DNA of 64,000 nucleotides, taken from the NCBI GenBank assembly GCA_001544595.2, contig FCOH02000004.1, forward strand, positions 124,001 to 188,000, in the 5' to 3' direction. Positions 8,501 through 18,158 of this stretch are shown one piece after another (position 1 is the stretch's first letter; each line of letters opens with the position of its first letter). The notes beneath the pieces were generated by a model, which was given only the letters and a program-made list of their open reading frames with translations, had not been told where the DNA came from and searched no databases. The position numbers were made by a program, and so were the translations under genes. Source of the stretch: Caballeronia peredens. GTDB taxonomy: Bacteria; Pseudomonadota; Gammaproteobacteria; Burkholderiales; Burkholderiaceae.

Positions 8501-10828
8501 ATGACACTCGACATTACCCAGTTCTATCAAACCTTCTTCGACGAAGCAGATGAACTGCTCGCGCAGATGGAACAACTGCTGCTCGTTCTGGACATCGCGA
8601 ATCCGGACCCGGAAGACCTCGCGGCGATCTTTCGCGCGGCGCACTCGATCAAGGGCGGCGCGGCGACCTTCGGCTTCACCGCGCTGACCGAAACCACGCA
8701 CATCCTCGAATCGCTGCTGGATCGCGCGCGCAACAACGAACTCGTTCTGCGGCGCGACATGATCGACACGTTCCTCGCGACGAAGGACGTGCTGTCCGAC
8801 CAGCTCGCCGCGTATCGTGCGAGCGCGGAGCCGGATGCGGCCGCCGCCGCCGCGATCTGCGCGAAGCTCGAGCGCCTGAAGAACGAAAGCGCGGCAGGCG
8901 TGGACGCGACGCAGGCCACGCAAGCAACGCCGGCGGCGCAGATCGAACCGCCCGCGCTGCCGGGCACGACGGCCGATGCGGCGCCCGCGAAGCTCGCGCC
9001 GGCCTACGAAGGCGTGAACGCGCCGCCCGCGCACGTGCTCGCGCAGGCGATGGACGCCATCGAGGACGACGGCAACTGGGACGGCGCCTTCGAACTCACG
9101 AATGAATCGACGCATGCAGGAACCGCTGCCGATGCAACGCCGGGACACACCGGCGCAGCGGCGGCGGAAGTTGGACCCCACCTGAAAATTACGCTACGGG
9201 GGGTGGGCGAGAAGGACCTGGCGACTCTGATCGAGGAACTGGGCAATCTGGGAAGCATCGTCGGGGAGAAGAAGACGGACGCCGAGTATGTCGTCTGGCT
9301 CGACTCGGACGTTCCGGCCGACGATATCGTCGCCGTGTGCTGCTTCGTGATCGATGAAACGCAGATCACGATCGGCCGCGGCGATCAGGCCGCAACTCAG
9401 GCAGCATCTCAGGCAGCACCGGCGGCGGCACAACCGGCAACATCGGCCGTGCAACCGGGCCTACGGGAAGAGCCGAAGCAATCGCAGGCGGTCGATTCGC
9501 CTGCATCCGCGGCCAGCAACGAAGCAGTCAAAGAAGAAGCGGCGACGGCGGCCGGGCAACCGGCCGCCGCAACGCCCCGCGATGCGCAGAAGGCCGCCAG
9601 CGACGCCGAGAAGAAGGCGCGCCCGCAAGCCGCGGCATCGGCGGAAGGCAGTTCGATTCGCGTCGGCGTGGAGAAGGTCGATCAGCTCATCAATCTGGTG
9701 GGCGAACTCGTCATCACGCAGGCGATGCTCGCGGAAACCACGAGCACGTTCGACCCCGCCTTGCACGACCGTCTTTTCAACGGCATGGCGCAGCTCGAAC
9801 GCAACGCGCGCGATCTGCAAGAGGCCGTCATGTCCATCCGCATGATGCCGATGGATTACGTATTCAGCCGCTTCCCGCGTCTCGTGCGCGACATCGCCGG
9901 CAAGCTCGGCAAGGAAGTGGAACTCGTCACGTTCGGTCAGGCGACCGAGCTCGACAAGAGCCTGATCGAACGCATCATCGATCCGCTCACGCATCTCGTG
10001 CGCAACTCGCTCGATCACGGCATCGAAACCGTGGAAGCGCGCCGCGCGGCGGGCAAGTCGACGACCGGCCAGCTTGTGCTGTCGGCGGCGCATCACGGCG
10101 GCAACATCGTCATCGAGGTGAGCGACGACGGTGCCGGCCTGCGCCGCGACAAGATTCTCGCGAAGGCGCAGAAGCAGGGCATGCAGGTTTCCGAATCGAT
10201 GAGCGACGAAGAAGTGTGGCAGCTCATCTTCATGCCGGGCTTCTCGACCGCCGAGCAGGTCACGGATATTTCCGGCCGCGGCGTCGGCATGGACGTCGTG
10301 AAGCGCAACATCCAGTCGATGGGCGGCCACGTCGAAATCATGTCGCGCCAGGGCGCGGGCACGACCACGAAGATCGTGCTGCCGCTCACGCTCGCGATTC
10401 TCGACGGCATGTCGGTGAAGGTCGGCAACGAGATCTTCATCCTGCCGCTCAACTTCGTGATGGAGTCGCTGCAACCCGTCGCCGAAGACATCTACACGGT
10501 CGCGAACGGCGAGCGCGTCGTGCGCGTGCGCGGCGAATATCTGCCGCTCGTCGCGCTGCACGCGGTGTTCGACGTCGAGCACGCGCGCACGGAGCCGACG
10601 CAAGGCATCGTCACGATCATGCAGACCGAGGGACGGCGCTTCGCCATGTTGATCGACGAACTCGTCGGCCAGCAGCAGGTGGTCGTGAAGAACCTCGAAA
10701 CGAATTATCGCAAGGTGCACGGCATTTCCGCCGCGACGATTCTGGGCGACGGCAGCGTCGCGCTGATCGTCGACGTGGCCGCGCTCAACCGCGAATCGCG
10801 CGTGCAGCACGGCGCGCACGCGCACTGA
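8501..10828 (+). CDS. cheA: chemotaxis histidine kinase CheA
   Basis: A 775-residue cytosolic kinase of the chemoreceptor array. The P1 Hpt domain has phospho-acceptor H48 (AAHSIKGGA). A long Ala/Gln/Pro-rich linker separates P1, a P2-like region (about 225-290), and the P3-P4-P5 core. In P4 the N box (LVRNSLDHGIE), G1 (VSDDGAGL) and G2 (ISGRGVGMDVV) are intact. P5 is a CheW-like domain. It phosphorylates CheY and CheB. It is flanked by cheY1 and cheW. The weak ribosome site before the ATG (GCGGTG) is unremarkable for this operon. Confidence 0.96.
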   Translation: MTLDITQFYQTFFDEADELLAQMEQLLLVLDIANPDPEDLAAIFRAAHSIKGGAATFGFTALTETTHILESLLDRARNNELVLRRDMIDTFLATKDVLSDQLAAYRASAEPDAAAAAAICAKLERLKNESAAGVDATQATQATPAAQIEPPALPGTTADAAPAKLAPAYEGVNAPPAHVLAQAMDAIEDDGNWDGAFELTNESTHAGTAADATPGHTGAAAAEVGPHLKITLRGVGEKDLATLIEELGNLGSIVGEKKTDAEYVVWLDSDVPADDIVAVCCFVIDETQITIGRGDQAATQAASQAAPAAAQPATSAVQPGLREEPKQSQAVDSPASAASNEAVKEEAATAAGQPAAATPRDAQKAASDAEKKARPQAAASAEGSSIRVGVEKVDQLINLVGELVITQAMLAETTSTFDPALHDRLFNGMAQLERNARDLQEAVMSIRMMPMDYVFSRFPRLVRDIAGKLGKEVELVTFGQATELDKSLIERIIDPLTHLVRNSLDHGIETVEARRAAGKSTTGQLVLSAAHHGGNIVIEVSDDGAGLRRDKILAKAQKQGMQVSESMSDEEVWQLIFMPGFSTAEQVTDISGRGVGMDVVKRNIQSMGGHVEIMSRQGAGTTTKIVLPLTLAILDGMSVKVGNEIFILPLNFVMESLQPVAEDIYTVANGERVVRVRGEYLPLVALHAVFDVEHARTEPTQGIVTIMQTEGRRFAMLIDELVGQQQVVVKNLETNYRKVHGISAATILGDGSVALIVDVAALNRESRVQHGAHAH

Positions 10829-10873
10829 TCCCACTCATACCACCAGACCAACGACAGGCCAAAGGGAGCTCTC

Positions 10874-11401
10874 GTGGCAGACATTCAATCGATTCATCAC
10901 GCAACGTCGTCCAGCGCCATGCGCCGCGATGCGCAACACGCCGAAGCGGCCGGACAGGAATTCCTCGTCTTCACGCTCGGCGCCGAAGAATACGGCATCG
11001 ACATCCTGAAGGTGCAGGAGATTCGCGGCTACGACAACGTGACGCGCATCGCGAACGCGCCGGGCTTCATCAAGGGCGTGATCAACCTGCGCGGCATTAT
11101 CGTGCCGATCGTCGATATGCGCATCAAGTTCAATCTCGGCCGCGTCGAGTACGACAACCAGACGGTCGTGATCATCCTGAATGTCGCGCATCGCGTGGTC
11201 GGCATGGTCGTGGACGGCGTCTCGGACGTGCTCACGCTCACGCCGGAACAGGTGATGCCCGCGCCCGAATTCGGCGGCACGCTCGCCACCGAATATCTGA
11301 CGGGGCTCGGCACCGTCGACGGCCGCATGCTGATCCTGATGGACATCGAAAAGCTCATGACGAGCCGCGAGATGGAGCTGATCGACTCCGTCGCCGTATA
11401 A
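10874..11401 (+). CDS. cheW: chemotaxis coupling protein CheW
   Basis: A 175-residue adaptor linking receptors to CheA. A single CheW/SH3-like domain starts at [27 protein letters not shown] and includes the conserved [12 protein letters not shown] loop. The N-terminal 30-residue extension is polar. The start is a GTG, supported by AAGGGAG about 8 nt upstream. It is followed by the receptor gene after 18 bp. Confidence 0.95.
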   Translation: MADIQSIHHATSSSAMRRDAQHAEAAGQEFLVFTLGAEEYGIDILKVQEIRGYDNVTRIANAPGFIKGVINLRGIIVPIVDMRIKFNLGRVEYDNQTVVIILNVAHRVVGMVVDGVSDVLTLTPEQVMPAPEFGGTLATEYLTGLGTVDGRMLILMDIEKLMTSREMELIDSVAV

Positions 11402-11419
11402 GCATCAAGGGACCAAGCC

Positions 11420-13282
11420 ATGCTGAAGAAGTTGTCGATCCGCACGACGCTCACGCTCGTCGGCCTGTTGTTCACCGGATGCGCCGCGGTGATCGGCGCG
11501 CTCGCGCTCGCCGGGCTCAGCTCCGCGAGCAACGCGCTCACCTCGCTAGCGCAGCAGGACATGGTCGCGATGCGTTCGCTCGCCGAGACGTCGTCGTATC
11601 TGCTGCGCTCGCGCATCACGCTCGACCGCGTGCGCTCGCTCGCCGAAGCCGGTAACGCCGAGGAAGCGAAGAAGGCGATCGAGCGCGGCCAGTATCTGCT
11701 CGACAAGAGCAACGAGAACTGGAAGGTCTATCTCGACACGCCCAAGCCCACGCTGCCGAAGGACACGCTCGATGCGCTCGTCGCGCAGCACGACACGCTG
11801 ATGAAGAGCGGCGTGGAGCCGGAGTTCACCGCGATCCGCGCGAACGACATGGCCGCGTATCACGCGATCGCCGACACGAAGATCAGCCCGATGTTCGTCG
11901 CGTTCGATCAGGCCGTGACGGCCGCAGTCGCGTCGCACCAGGAGCACGCGGAAAGCTCGCGCTCGGGCACGGCGTCGCACATCGCGGCGCTCAACATGAC
12001 GATCGGCGCGGTGCTGGCGCTCGCGGTGCTGATGCTCATCGGCACGCGCATGGCGCTCTCCAGCCTGATCGTGAAGCCGATCAACGACGCCGTCGATCAC
12101 TTCGACCGCATTTCGCGCGGCGATCTCACGCAGTCCGCGCAAACCGACAAGACCAACGAGATCGGCCGCCTGTTCGCGGGCATCGAGCGCATGCGCGGCA
12201 ATCTGACCGCGATGGTCGGCGCGGTGCATCGCGGCGCCGATTCGATCGATGTCGGCGCGCATGAAATCGCGAGCGGCAACACGGATCTGTCGCAGCGCAC
12301 GGAAGAGCAGGCGGCGTCGCTGCAGGAAACGGCGTCGAGCATGGAAGAACTGACGAGCACGGTGAAGCAGAACGCCGACAACGCGCGCCAGGCGAGCCAG
12401 CTCGCGGTGAACGCCTCCGATATCGCGTCGCGCGGCGGCGCGGTCGTCGAGCAGGTCGTCGAGACCATGCACGCGATCGCATCGAGTTCGAACAAGGTCG
12501 TCGACATCATCGGGGTGATCGAAGGCATCGCGTTCCAGACCAACATTCTCGCGTTGAACGCGGCCGTCGAAGCGGCGCGCGCGGGCGAGGAAGGCCGCGG
12601 CTTCGCGGTGGTCGCGGGCGAAGTGCGCTCGCTCGCGCAGCGCAGTGCGGCGGCGGCGAAGGAAATCAAGACGCTGATCGGCGATTCGGCCGCGAAGGTC
12701 GACAGCGGCACGGAACTGGTCGCGCGCGCCGGTCAGACGATGGGCGAAATCGTGCAGGCGGTGCGCCGCGTGACCGACATCATGGGCGAGATCAGCGCGG
12801 CGTCGGAGGAACAGTCCGACGGCATCGGGCAGGTCAATCTCGCCGTCACGCAGATGGACAGCGTGACGCAGCAGAACGCCGCGCTCGTCGAGCAGGCGGC
12901 GGCGGCTGCGGCGTCGCTCGAAGAGCAGACGCGTCAGCTGAAGGAAGTCGTCGCGCAATGGCGTCTGGAAGGCGCCGTGCCCGTGCGCACGAGCGCATCG
13001 GCCGCCGTGGCCCGGCTCGCGCCGGCGGCGCGCATCGAGCCTGTCGGCGCGCCGCGAGCGGTGAAGCACGCGAATGCGGTTTCGTCCGCGAAAGTTGCGC
13101 CGCAGCCTAACGTCGCGCCGGATACGGCCGATATCAAGGAAGCAGGCAAGGAAGCGGACAAGGAAGTACGCAAGACCGCGAGCAAGCCGGCCAGCGTCGC
13201 GAAGCCCGCGCCGCGCGCCGTGGCTCCTGCACCGCGCGCCAAAGCCACGACCGCCGACGACGGCGACTGGGAAACCTTCTGA
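11420..13282 (+). CDS. methyl-accepting chemotaxis protein with C-terminal DWETF pentapeptide
   Basis: A 620-residue transmembrane chemoreceptor. TM1 is about residues 9-31, followed by a four-helix-bundle periplasmic sensor (32-188), TM2 (about 189-212) and HAMP (213-266). The signalling domain carries the hairpin tip [21 protein letters not shown] with [15 protein letters not shown] after it. An Ala/Pro/Lys-rich flexible tail ends in DWETF, equivalent to the NWETF that recruits CheR and CheB in E. coli Tar/Tsr. The next genes are cheR, cheD and cheB, which fits. The ligand is unknown. It is the only receptor in the window. Confidence 0.95.
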   Translation: MLKKLSIRTTLTLVGLLFTGCAAVIGALALAGLSSASNALTSLAQQDMVAMRSLAETSSYLLRSRITLDRVRSLAEAGNAEEAKKAIERGQYLLDKSNENWKVYLDTPKPTLPKDTLDALVAQHDTLMKSGVEPEFTAIRANDMAAYHAIADTKISPMFVAFDQAVTAAVASHQEHAESSRSGTASHIAALNMTIGAVLALAVLMLIGTRMALSSLIVKPINDAVDHFDRISRGDLTQSAQTDKTNEIGRLFAGIERMRGNLTAMVGAVHRGADSIDVGAHEIASGNTDLSQRTEEQAASLQETASSMEELTSTVKQNADNARQASQLAVNASDIASRGGAVVEQVVETMHAIASSSNKVVDIIGVIEGIAFQTNILALNAAVEAARAGEEGRGFAVVAGEVRSLAQRSAAAAKEIKTLIGDSAAKVDSGTELVARAGQTMGEIVQAVRRVTDIMGEISAASEEQSDGIGQVNLAVTQMDSVTQQNAALVEQAAAAAASLEEQTRQLKEVVAQWRLEGAVPVRTSASAAVARLAPAARIEPVGAPRAVKHANAVSSAKVAPQPNVAPDTADIKEAGKEADKEVRKTASKPASVAKPAPRAVAPAPRAKATTADDGDWETF

Positions 13283-13435
13283 CCGAGTGTGAAACGAGAC
13301 GACCATGCAAGCACAGCGCAATGAAACCGGCAACCGGCGCTTCGTCGAAGCGCACGGGATGCGCGCGTGCGCATGGTCTTCGCATGCATCGCAAGCCGCG
13401 AGCGCGATCGACACGCCAAGGACGCACGAAACATC

Positions 13436-14359
13436 ATGATGGCAACGCCCAACGCGCGCGCCGACTTGCCCGCCAGCGTGCGCGGCCCGGAAGTCGAGCG
13501 CGATTTCGAATTCACGGCAGCAGACTTTGCCCGCATTCGCGAGCTGATTCATCGGCGCGCGGGCATTTCGCTGTCGGACCATAAACGCGACATGGCGTAC
13601 AGCCGCCTCGCGCGCCGTCTGCGCGCATGCGGCATCGATACGTTCAAACAGTATCTCGACCGCCTCGAAACGCACGAGGACAACGCCGAGTGGGAAGCAT
13701 TCGTCAACGCGCTGACCACGAATCTCACGGCGTTCTTCCGCGAGTCGCATCACTTTCCGATTCTCGCGGAGTTCGTCAAGCGCCGCCCGCGGCCGTTTTC
13801 GGTGTGGTGCTCGGCGGCGTCCACCGGCGAGGAGCCGTATTCCATCGCGATGACACTCGTCGAAGCGCTCGGCGAGCACGCCGCGCGTCAGTGCACGGTC
13901 TTCGCGAGCGACATCGACAGCCAGGTGCTCGCGAAGGCGGAAGCGGGCGTGTATTCGCTCGATCAGGTGAAGGCGCTGCCGGTCGAGCGGCTCAAGCGCT
14001 TCTTCCTGAAAGGCACGGGCTCGCACGCGGGACTCGTGAAGGTGCGTCCGGAATTGCGCGCGATGGTGAACTTCGGTCGCGTCAATCTGACGGATGCGCG
14101 CTACGACGTCAAAGGTCCGTTCGACGCGATCTTCTGCCGCAACGTGATGATCTACTTCGACAAGCCGACGCAAGGGCAAGTACTCTCGCGCTTCGAGCCG
14201 CTGATGAAGCCGGGCGCGCTGCTGTTCGCGGGCCACTCGGAAAATTTCACGTACGTGTCGCAGGCGTTCAGGCTTCGCGGCCAGACCGTGTATGAGCTGT
14301 CGCGCGACCTCAAGCCGGCGGCGAAGCCGCAGCGCGCGCTCGCGGGGGAGGCGGCATGA
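13436..14359 (+). CDS. cheR: chemotaxis protein methyltransferase CheR
   Basis: A 307-residue SAM-dependent enzyme that methylates receptor glutamates. The N-terminal helical domain is followed by the Rossmann fold with [16 protein letters not shown] (SAM-binding) and [15 protein letters not shown] beta-subdomain insert should bind the receptor pentapeptide. The ATG at 13436 has AAGGA about 13 nt upstream; an in-frame ATG 23 codons earlier gives an implausible Arg/Cys-rich extension. The last codons overlap the cheD start (ATGA). Confidence 0.94.
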   Translation: MMATPNARADLPASVRGPEVERDFEFTAADFARIRELIHRRAGISLSDHKRDMAYSRLARRLRACGIDTFKQYLDRLETHEDNAEWEAFVNALTTNLTAFFRESHHFPILAEFVKRRPRPFSVWCSAASTGEEPYSIAMTLVEALGEHAARQCTVFASDIDSQVLAKAEAGVYSLDQVKALPVERLKRFFLKGTGSHAGLVKVRPELRAMVNFGRVNLTDARYDVKGPFDAIFCRNVMIYFDKPTQGQVLSRFEPLMKPGALLFAGHSENFTYVSQAFRLRGQTVYELSRDLKPAAKPQRALAGEAA

Positions 14360-15090
14360 GCGGACTGCCGATCGCGTCGAATCTGTATTACGACAATCAC
14401 TTCAAGAAGCCGGGCGTGAAGCTCCTGCCCAACGAGTTCTACATGACGAGCGAGGACATGGTGCTCGTCACGGTGCTGGGCTCGTGCGTCGCGGCGTGCA
14501 TCAACGATCGCACGGCGGGCATCGGCGGGATGAATCATTTCATGCTGCCCGACGACGGCTCCGACGCATCGCATGCGGCGTCCGACTCGATGCGCTACGG
14601 CGCGTACGCGATGGAAGTGCTCATCAACGAACTCATCAAGCGCGGCGGGCGGCGCGAGCGTTTCGAAGCGAAGGTGTTCGGCGGCGGCGCGGTGCTCGCC
14701 GGCATGACGACGATCAACATCGGCGATCGCAACTCGGAATTCGTGCGGCGCTATCTGGCGCTGGAAAAGATTCGCATCGTCGCCGAGGACCTGCAGGGCA
14801 TGCATCCGCGCAAGGTCGCGTTCATGCCGCGTTCCGGTCAGGTGATGGTCAAGAAGCTGAAGACGCAGCACGATCCGGTGGTTGTCGAGCGCGAACAGGC
14901 GCTCGTGCAGCGTACGCCCGAAGAGCGCGCGGAACGGCTTGCGAAGGCGCGCTCGCGCGTCGAATTGTTCCAGTCGAGCGCGACGGCCGCGAAGCCGCGC
15001 GCGGAGCTGTTCACGACGAATGCGTCGACCATGAAGCGCCCGCGCGCGGAACTGTTCACGTCGCGCATGAAGACCGTGGAGGAAGCATGA
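14356..15090 (+). CDS. cheD: chemoreceptor glutamine deamidase CheD
   Basis: A 244-residue enzyme that deamidates receptor glutamines so that CheR can methylate them. The catalytic Cys-His pair is visible in [25 protein letters not shown]. The core domain spans about residues 25-180. The C-terminal 65 residues contain RAELF repeated three times, a basic low-complexity tail not needed for catalysis. It overlaps cheR by 4 bp and cheB by 4 bp, indicating translational coupling. Confidence 0.94.
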   Translation: MSGLPIASNLYYDNHFKKPGVKLLPNEFYMTSEDMVLVTVLGSCVAACINDRTAGIGGMNHFMLPDDGSDASHAASDSMRYGAYAMEVLINELIKRGGRRERFEAKVFGGGAVLAGMTTINIGDRNSEFVRRYLALEKIRIVAEDLQGMHPRKVAFMPRSGQVMVKKLKTQHDPVVVEREQALVQRTPEERAERLAKARSRVELFQSSATAAKPRAELFTTNASTMKRPRAELFTSRMKTVEEA

Positions 15091-16208
15091 CACTCGGCCA
15101 CGCCGTCAATACCAGGGCGCAGGCAGCGCCGAAGATCAAAGTGCTGTGCGTCGACGATTCGGCGCTCGTGCGCAGCCTGATGACCGAGATCATCAACTCG
15201 CAGCCCGACATGCATGTCTGCGCGACCGCGCCCGATCCGCTCGTCGCGCGCGAACTCATCAAGCTGCATAACCCGGACGTGCTCACGCTCGACGTCGAAA
15301 TGCCGCGCATGGACGGCCTCGACTTCCTGGAAAAGCTGATGCGCCTGCGGCCGATGCCGGTCGTGATGGTGTCTTCGCTGACGGAGCGCGGCAACGAAAT
15401 CACGCTGCGCGCGCTGGAACTCGGCGCGGTCGATTTCGTCACGAAGCCGAAGGTCGGCATTCGCGACGGCATGCTCGACTACGCCGAGAAGCTCGCCGAC
15501 AAGATCCGCGCCGCCTCGCGTGCGCGCGTCAAGCAGGCCACGCACGCGGCGAGCGCACCGGCGAATGCCGCCGCGCACAAACCCGCGCCGCATTTCAACA
15601 ACCCGCTCGTGTCGACGGAAAAGCTCGTGATCGTCGGCGCATCGACGGGCGGCACGGAAGCGATCCGCGAAGTGCTCGTGCCGCTGCCGCCCGACGCGCC
15701 CGCGGTGCTCATCGCGCAGCACATGCCGCCGGGCTTCACGAAGTCGTTTGCGCAGCGTCTGAACGGCCTGTGCCGCATCACGGTGAAGGAAGCGGAACAC
15801 GGCGAGCGCGTGTTGCCGGGGCATGCGTATATCGCGCCGGGACATGCGCATCTGGTGCTCGCGAGAAGCGGGGCGAACTACGTCGCGCATCTTTCGGATG
15901 CGCCGCCGGTGAACCGGCACCGGCCGTCGGTCGACGTGCTGTTCCGCTCAGCGGCGCAGCACGCGGGCAAGAACGCGATCGGCGTGATCCTGACCGGCAT
16001 GGGCCGCGACGGCGCCGCCGGTCTTCTGGACATGCAGCAGGCGGGCGCCTACACGCTCGCGCAGGATGAAGCGAGTTGCGTGGTGTTCGGCATGCCGCGC
16101 GAAGCGATTGCAATGGGCGGCGCGAGCGAAGTGGCGCCGCTCGCGGAAATGAGCCGGCGCGTGATGGCGCGGCTTGCCTCGATGGGCGAACGCGTGCAGC
16201 GCGTCTGA
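15087..16208 (+). CDS. cheB: chemotaxis response regulator methylesterase CheB
   Basis: A 373-residue enzyme that demethylates receptors when phosphorylated by CheA. N-terminal receiver domain: CVDDS acidic pair, phosphoacceptor D69 in [13 protein letters not shown]-terminal esterase domain: catalytic serine in GASTGGTEA, histidine in AQHMPPGF and aspartate in [10 protein letters not shown]. The linker is Ala-rich. The ATG overlaps the cheD stop (ATGA) and is preceded by GGAGG-like sequence. Length is normal. Confidence 0.96.
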   Translation: MTLGHAVNTRAQAAPKIKVLCVDDSALVRSLMTEIINSQPDMHVCATAPDPLVARELIKLHNPDVLTLDVEMPRMDGLDFLEKLMRLRPMPVVMVSSLTERGNEITLRALELGAVDFVTKPKVGIRDGMLDYAEKLADKIRAASRARVKQATHAASAPANAAAHKPAPHFNNPLVSTEKLVIVGASTGGTEAIREVLVPLPPDAPAVLIAQHMPPGFTKSFAQRLNGLCRITVKEAEHGERVLPGHAYIAPGHAHLVLARSGANYVAHLSDAPPVNRHRPSVDVLFRSAAQHAGKNAIGVILTGMGRDGAAGLLDMQQAGAYTLAQDEASCVVFGMPREAIAMGGASEVAPLAEMSRRVMARLASMGERVQRV

Positions 16209-16258
16209 CTTTTTTGGATTACGCGGCATCGCCGCATTGAGAACACACGGGAGTGATG

Positions 16259-16654
16259 ATGGACAAGAACATGAAGATCCTCGTCGTCGACGATTTTCCG
16301 ACGATGCGCCGTATCGTGCGCAACCTGCTCAAGGAACTGGGCTACTCGAACGTCGATGAAGCCGAAGACGGCGCGGCGGGACTCGCGCGCCTGCGCGGCG
16401 GCGGCTTCGACTTCGTGATCACCGACTGGAACATGCCGAACCTCGACGGCCTGTCGATGCTCCAGCAGATTCGCGCGGACGCGGCGCTCGCGCATCTGCC
16501 GGTGCTGATGGTGACGGCCGAGTCGAAGAAGGAAAACATCATCGCGGCGGCGCAGGCGGGCGCGAACGGCTATGTGGTGAAGCCTTTCACGGCCGCCACG
16601 CTCGACGAGAAGCTCACGAAGATTCTCGAGAAGATGGCCAAGGCCGGGAGCTGA
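16259..16654 (+). CDS. cheY: chemotaxis response regulator CheY
   Basis: A 131-residue canonical CheY: D11-D12, phosphoacceptor D56 ([13 protein letters not shown]), T86, K108 in VVKPF. Phospho-CheY binds the flagellar switch to change rotation direction. CGGGAG 5 nt upstream supports the ATG at 16259 over two slightly earlier candidate starts (GTG 16253, ATG 16256). cheZ follows after 2 bp, matching the enterobacterial cheY-cheZ order. Confidence 0.96.
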   Translation: MDKNMKILVVDDFPTMRRIVRNLLKELGYSNVDEAEDGAAGLARLRGGGFDFVITDWNMPNLDGLSMLQQIRADAALAHLPVLMVTAESKKENIIAAAQAGANGYVVKPFTAATLDEKLTKILEKMAKAGS

Positions 16655-16656
16655 TC

Positions 16657-17373
16657 GTGAACGATCTGACCACTGAACTGGCAGCCGCGGTTGCCGAAAG
16701 CGAAAGCGACGGCGATCCGTCGAGCGATCGCATTCTCGCGCGCATCGGCCAGTTGACGCGCACGCTGCGCGACTCGATGCGCGAGCTCGGCCTCGACAAG
16801 CAGGTCGAAGCCGCCGCGCAGGCCGTGCCCGACGCGCGCGACCGCCTGAAGTACGTCGCCACGATGACCGAGCAGGCCGCCGAGCGCGCGCTCAACGCGA
16901 TCGAGCTCGCCAAGCCCGTGCAGGAAGCGATGCAGACCGAAGCGCAGGCGCTCGACGCACGCTGGGCCCGCTGGTACGACGCGCCGCTCGCGCAAGCCGA
17001 AGCGGGCGCGCTGCTGGCGCAGACGCGCACGTTCCTGCAAAGCGTGCCCGAACGCACCCAGGCGACCAACGCGCAATTGCTGGAAATCATGCTCGCGCAG
17101 GACTTTCAGGATCTGACCGGGCAGGTGATCAAGAAGATTACGGACGTCGTGTATCTGATCGAGCAGCAGTTGCTGGGCGTGCTGCTGGAAAACATCGCGC
17201 CCGAGCGGCGCGAGCAGTTCGCGGCGTCGGCGGCGGCGCTGATGTCGTCGTCGTTGACGAGCGGCAGTCCGGAAGGCCTGCTCAACGGACCGCAGATCAA
17301 TCCCGAAGGACGCAGCGACGTCGTGCAGGATCAGTCGCAAGTCGACGATCTGCTCGCGAGCCTCGGCTTCTGA
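16657..17373 (+). CDS. cheZ: CheY-P phosphatase CheZ
   Basis: A 238-residue helical-hairpin dimer that dephosphorylates CheY-P. The catalytic region LAQDFQDLTGQVIKKI contains the conserved catalytic glutamine in DFQDLTGQ. The C-terminal peptide VDDLLASLGF is the CheY-binding tail, separated by a Ser/Gly/Pro-rich flexible linker. It starts with GTG and is the last gene of the mot-che operon, followed by a strong terminator. Confidence 0.95.
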   Translation: MNDLTTELAAAVAESESDGDPSSDRILARIGQLTRTLRDSMRELGLDKQVEAAAQAVPDARDRLKYVATMTEQAAERALNAIELAKPVQEAMQTEAQALDARWARWYDAPLAQAEAGALLAQTRTFLQSVPERTQATNAQLLEIMLAQDFQDLTGQVIKKITDVVYLIEQQLLGVLLENIAPERREQFAASAAALMSSSLTSGSPEGLLNGPQINPEGRSDVVQDQSQVDDLLASLGF

Positions 17374-17419
17374 GGTCGATCGGCACGCATCATTTCGACG
17401 TACTCAAAGTCGACAAAAG

Positions 17420-17457
17420 ACGCGAAGCGCATACCAATGCGCCTCGCGTTTTTTTTT
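17420..17457 (+). terminator. terminator of the mot-che operon
   Basis: Stem ACGCG-aa-GCGCAT / ATGCGC-ct-CGCGT with a 4-nt loop, followed by a run of nine T, about 50 bp after cheZ. Confidence 0.88.
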
Positions 17458-17618
17458 GTGTGCGTTCGCGAACGTTAGGACTATTCCAGACGGCTGGCAT
17501 ACTGGTGGTATTCGTCCTGAGAGAGACAGGGCGAAAACGAGGTGACGCATCTGTCACTCAATCGTCATGGGTCGGCCGCTCGGGAGGGTCGGACGGCGTG
17601 AAAATGATAGGAGGCCCA

Positions 17619-18140
17619 GTGAAGGCACCGAAGCAATCCCGACATGGGCATCTGGCAAAGTCGCTGGCGTTTGCGGCCTGCGCATGGAGCGTGTGCGCCG
17701 CAGCGCCCGCCTACGCCGTGCTCGGCGGCGAACCGATGAACGCGCCGCAGGGCGCAACCGCCACGTCCGCCAAGGCCGTCGCGCATGCGGCGAGCGCCAG
17801 CGGCGCATCGGCGACACAGGCGTCGAACTACACCGTGCGCACGACGACGCTCGCGAGCGGCACTATCGTCAACGAATATTTGTCCACCCAGGGCATCGTG
17901 TTCGGTATCGCATGGCACGGGCCGCGCGTGCCGAATCTCCCCACTCTGCTCGGGAGTTATTTTCCGCAGTATCAGCAAGGGCTTCTGGCGCAGCGCGCCG
18001 CGCGCGGCGGCCGCGGGCCGGTTAGCGTGGATGATCCCGGACTCGTCGTGAATTCGGGCGGACACATGGGCTCATTCGCGGGCAGCGCGTATCTGCCGCA
18101 ATCCCTGCCCGCCGGCGTGTCTGCCAGCGATATCCAGTAA
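17619..18140 (+). CDS. DUF2844 exported protein
   Basis: A 173-residue protein matching by eye the DUF2844 pattern: a Sec signal peptide ending AYA-VLGG, then YTVRTTTLASGTIVNEYLSTQGIVFGIAWHGPRVPNL, which is typical. Function unknown; extracytoplasmic. The start at the GTG following AGGAGG (17609-17614) is the best guess; an ATG 5 codons earlier is also possible. It is followed 18 bp later by the DUF3443 gene, a pairing seen repeatedly in Burkholderia. Confidence 0.8.
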   Translation: MKAPKQSRHGHLAKSLAFAACAWSVCAAAPAYAVLGGEPMNAPQGATATSAKAVAHAASASGASATQASNYTVRTTTLASGTIVNEYLSTQGIVFGIAWHGPRVPNLPTLLGSYFPQYQQGLLAQRAARGGRGPVSVDDPGLVVNSGGHMGSFAGSAYLPQSLPAGVSASDIQ

Positions 18141-18158
18141 GCGACGGGAGAACCCAGT

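Noticed and set aside
11546-14236. 896-residue minus-strand open frame opposite the receptor and cheR genes
   Set aside because: It is Arg/His/Asp-rich with no motifs and mirrors strongly coding plus-strand genes; a GC-rich shadow frame.
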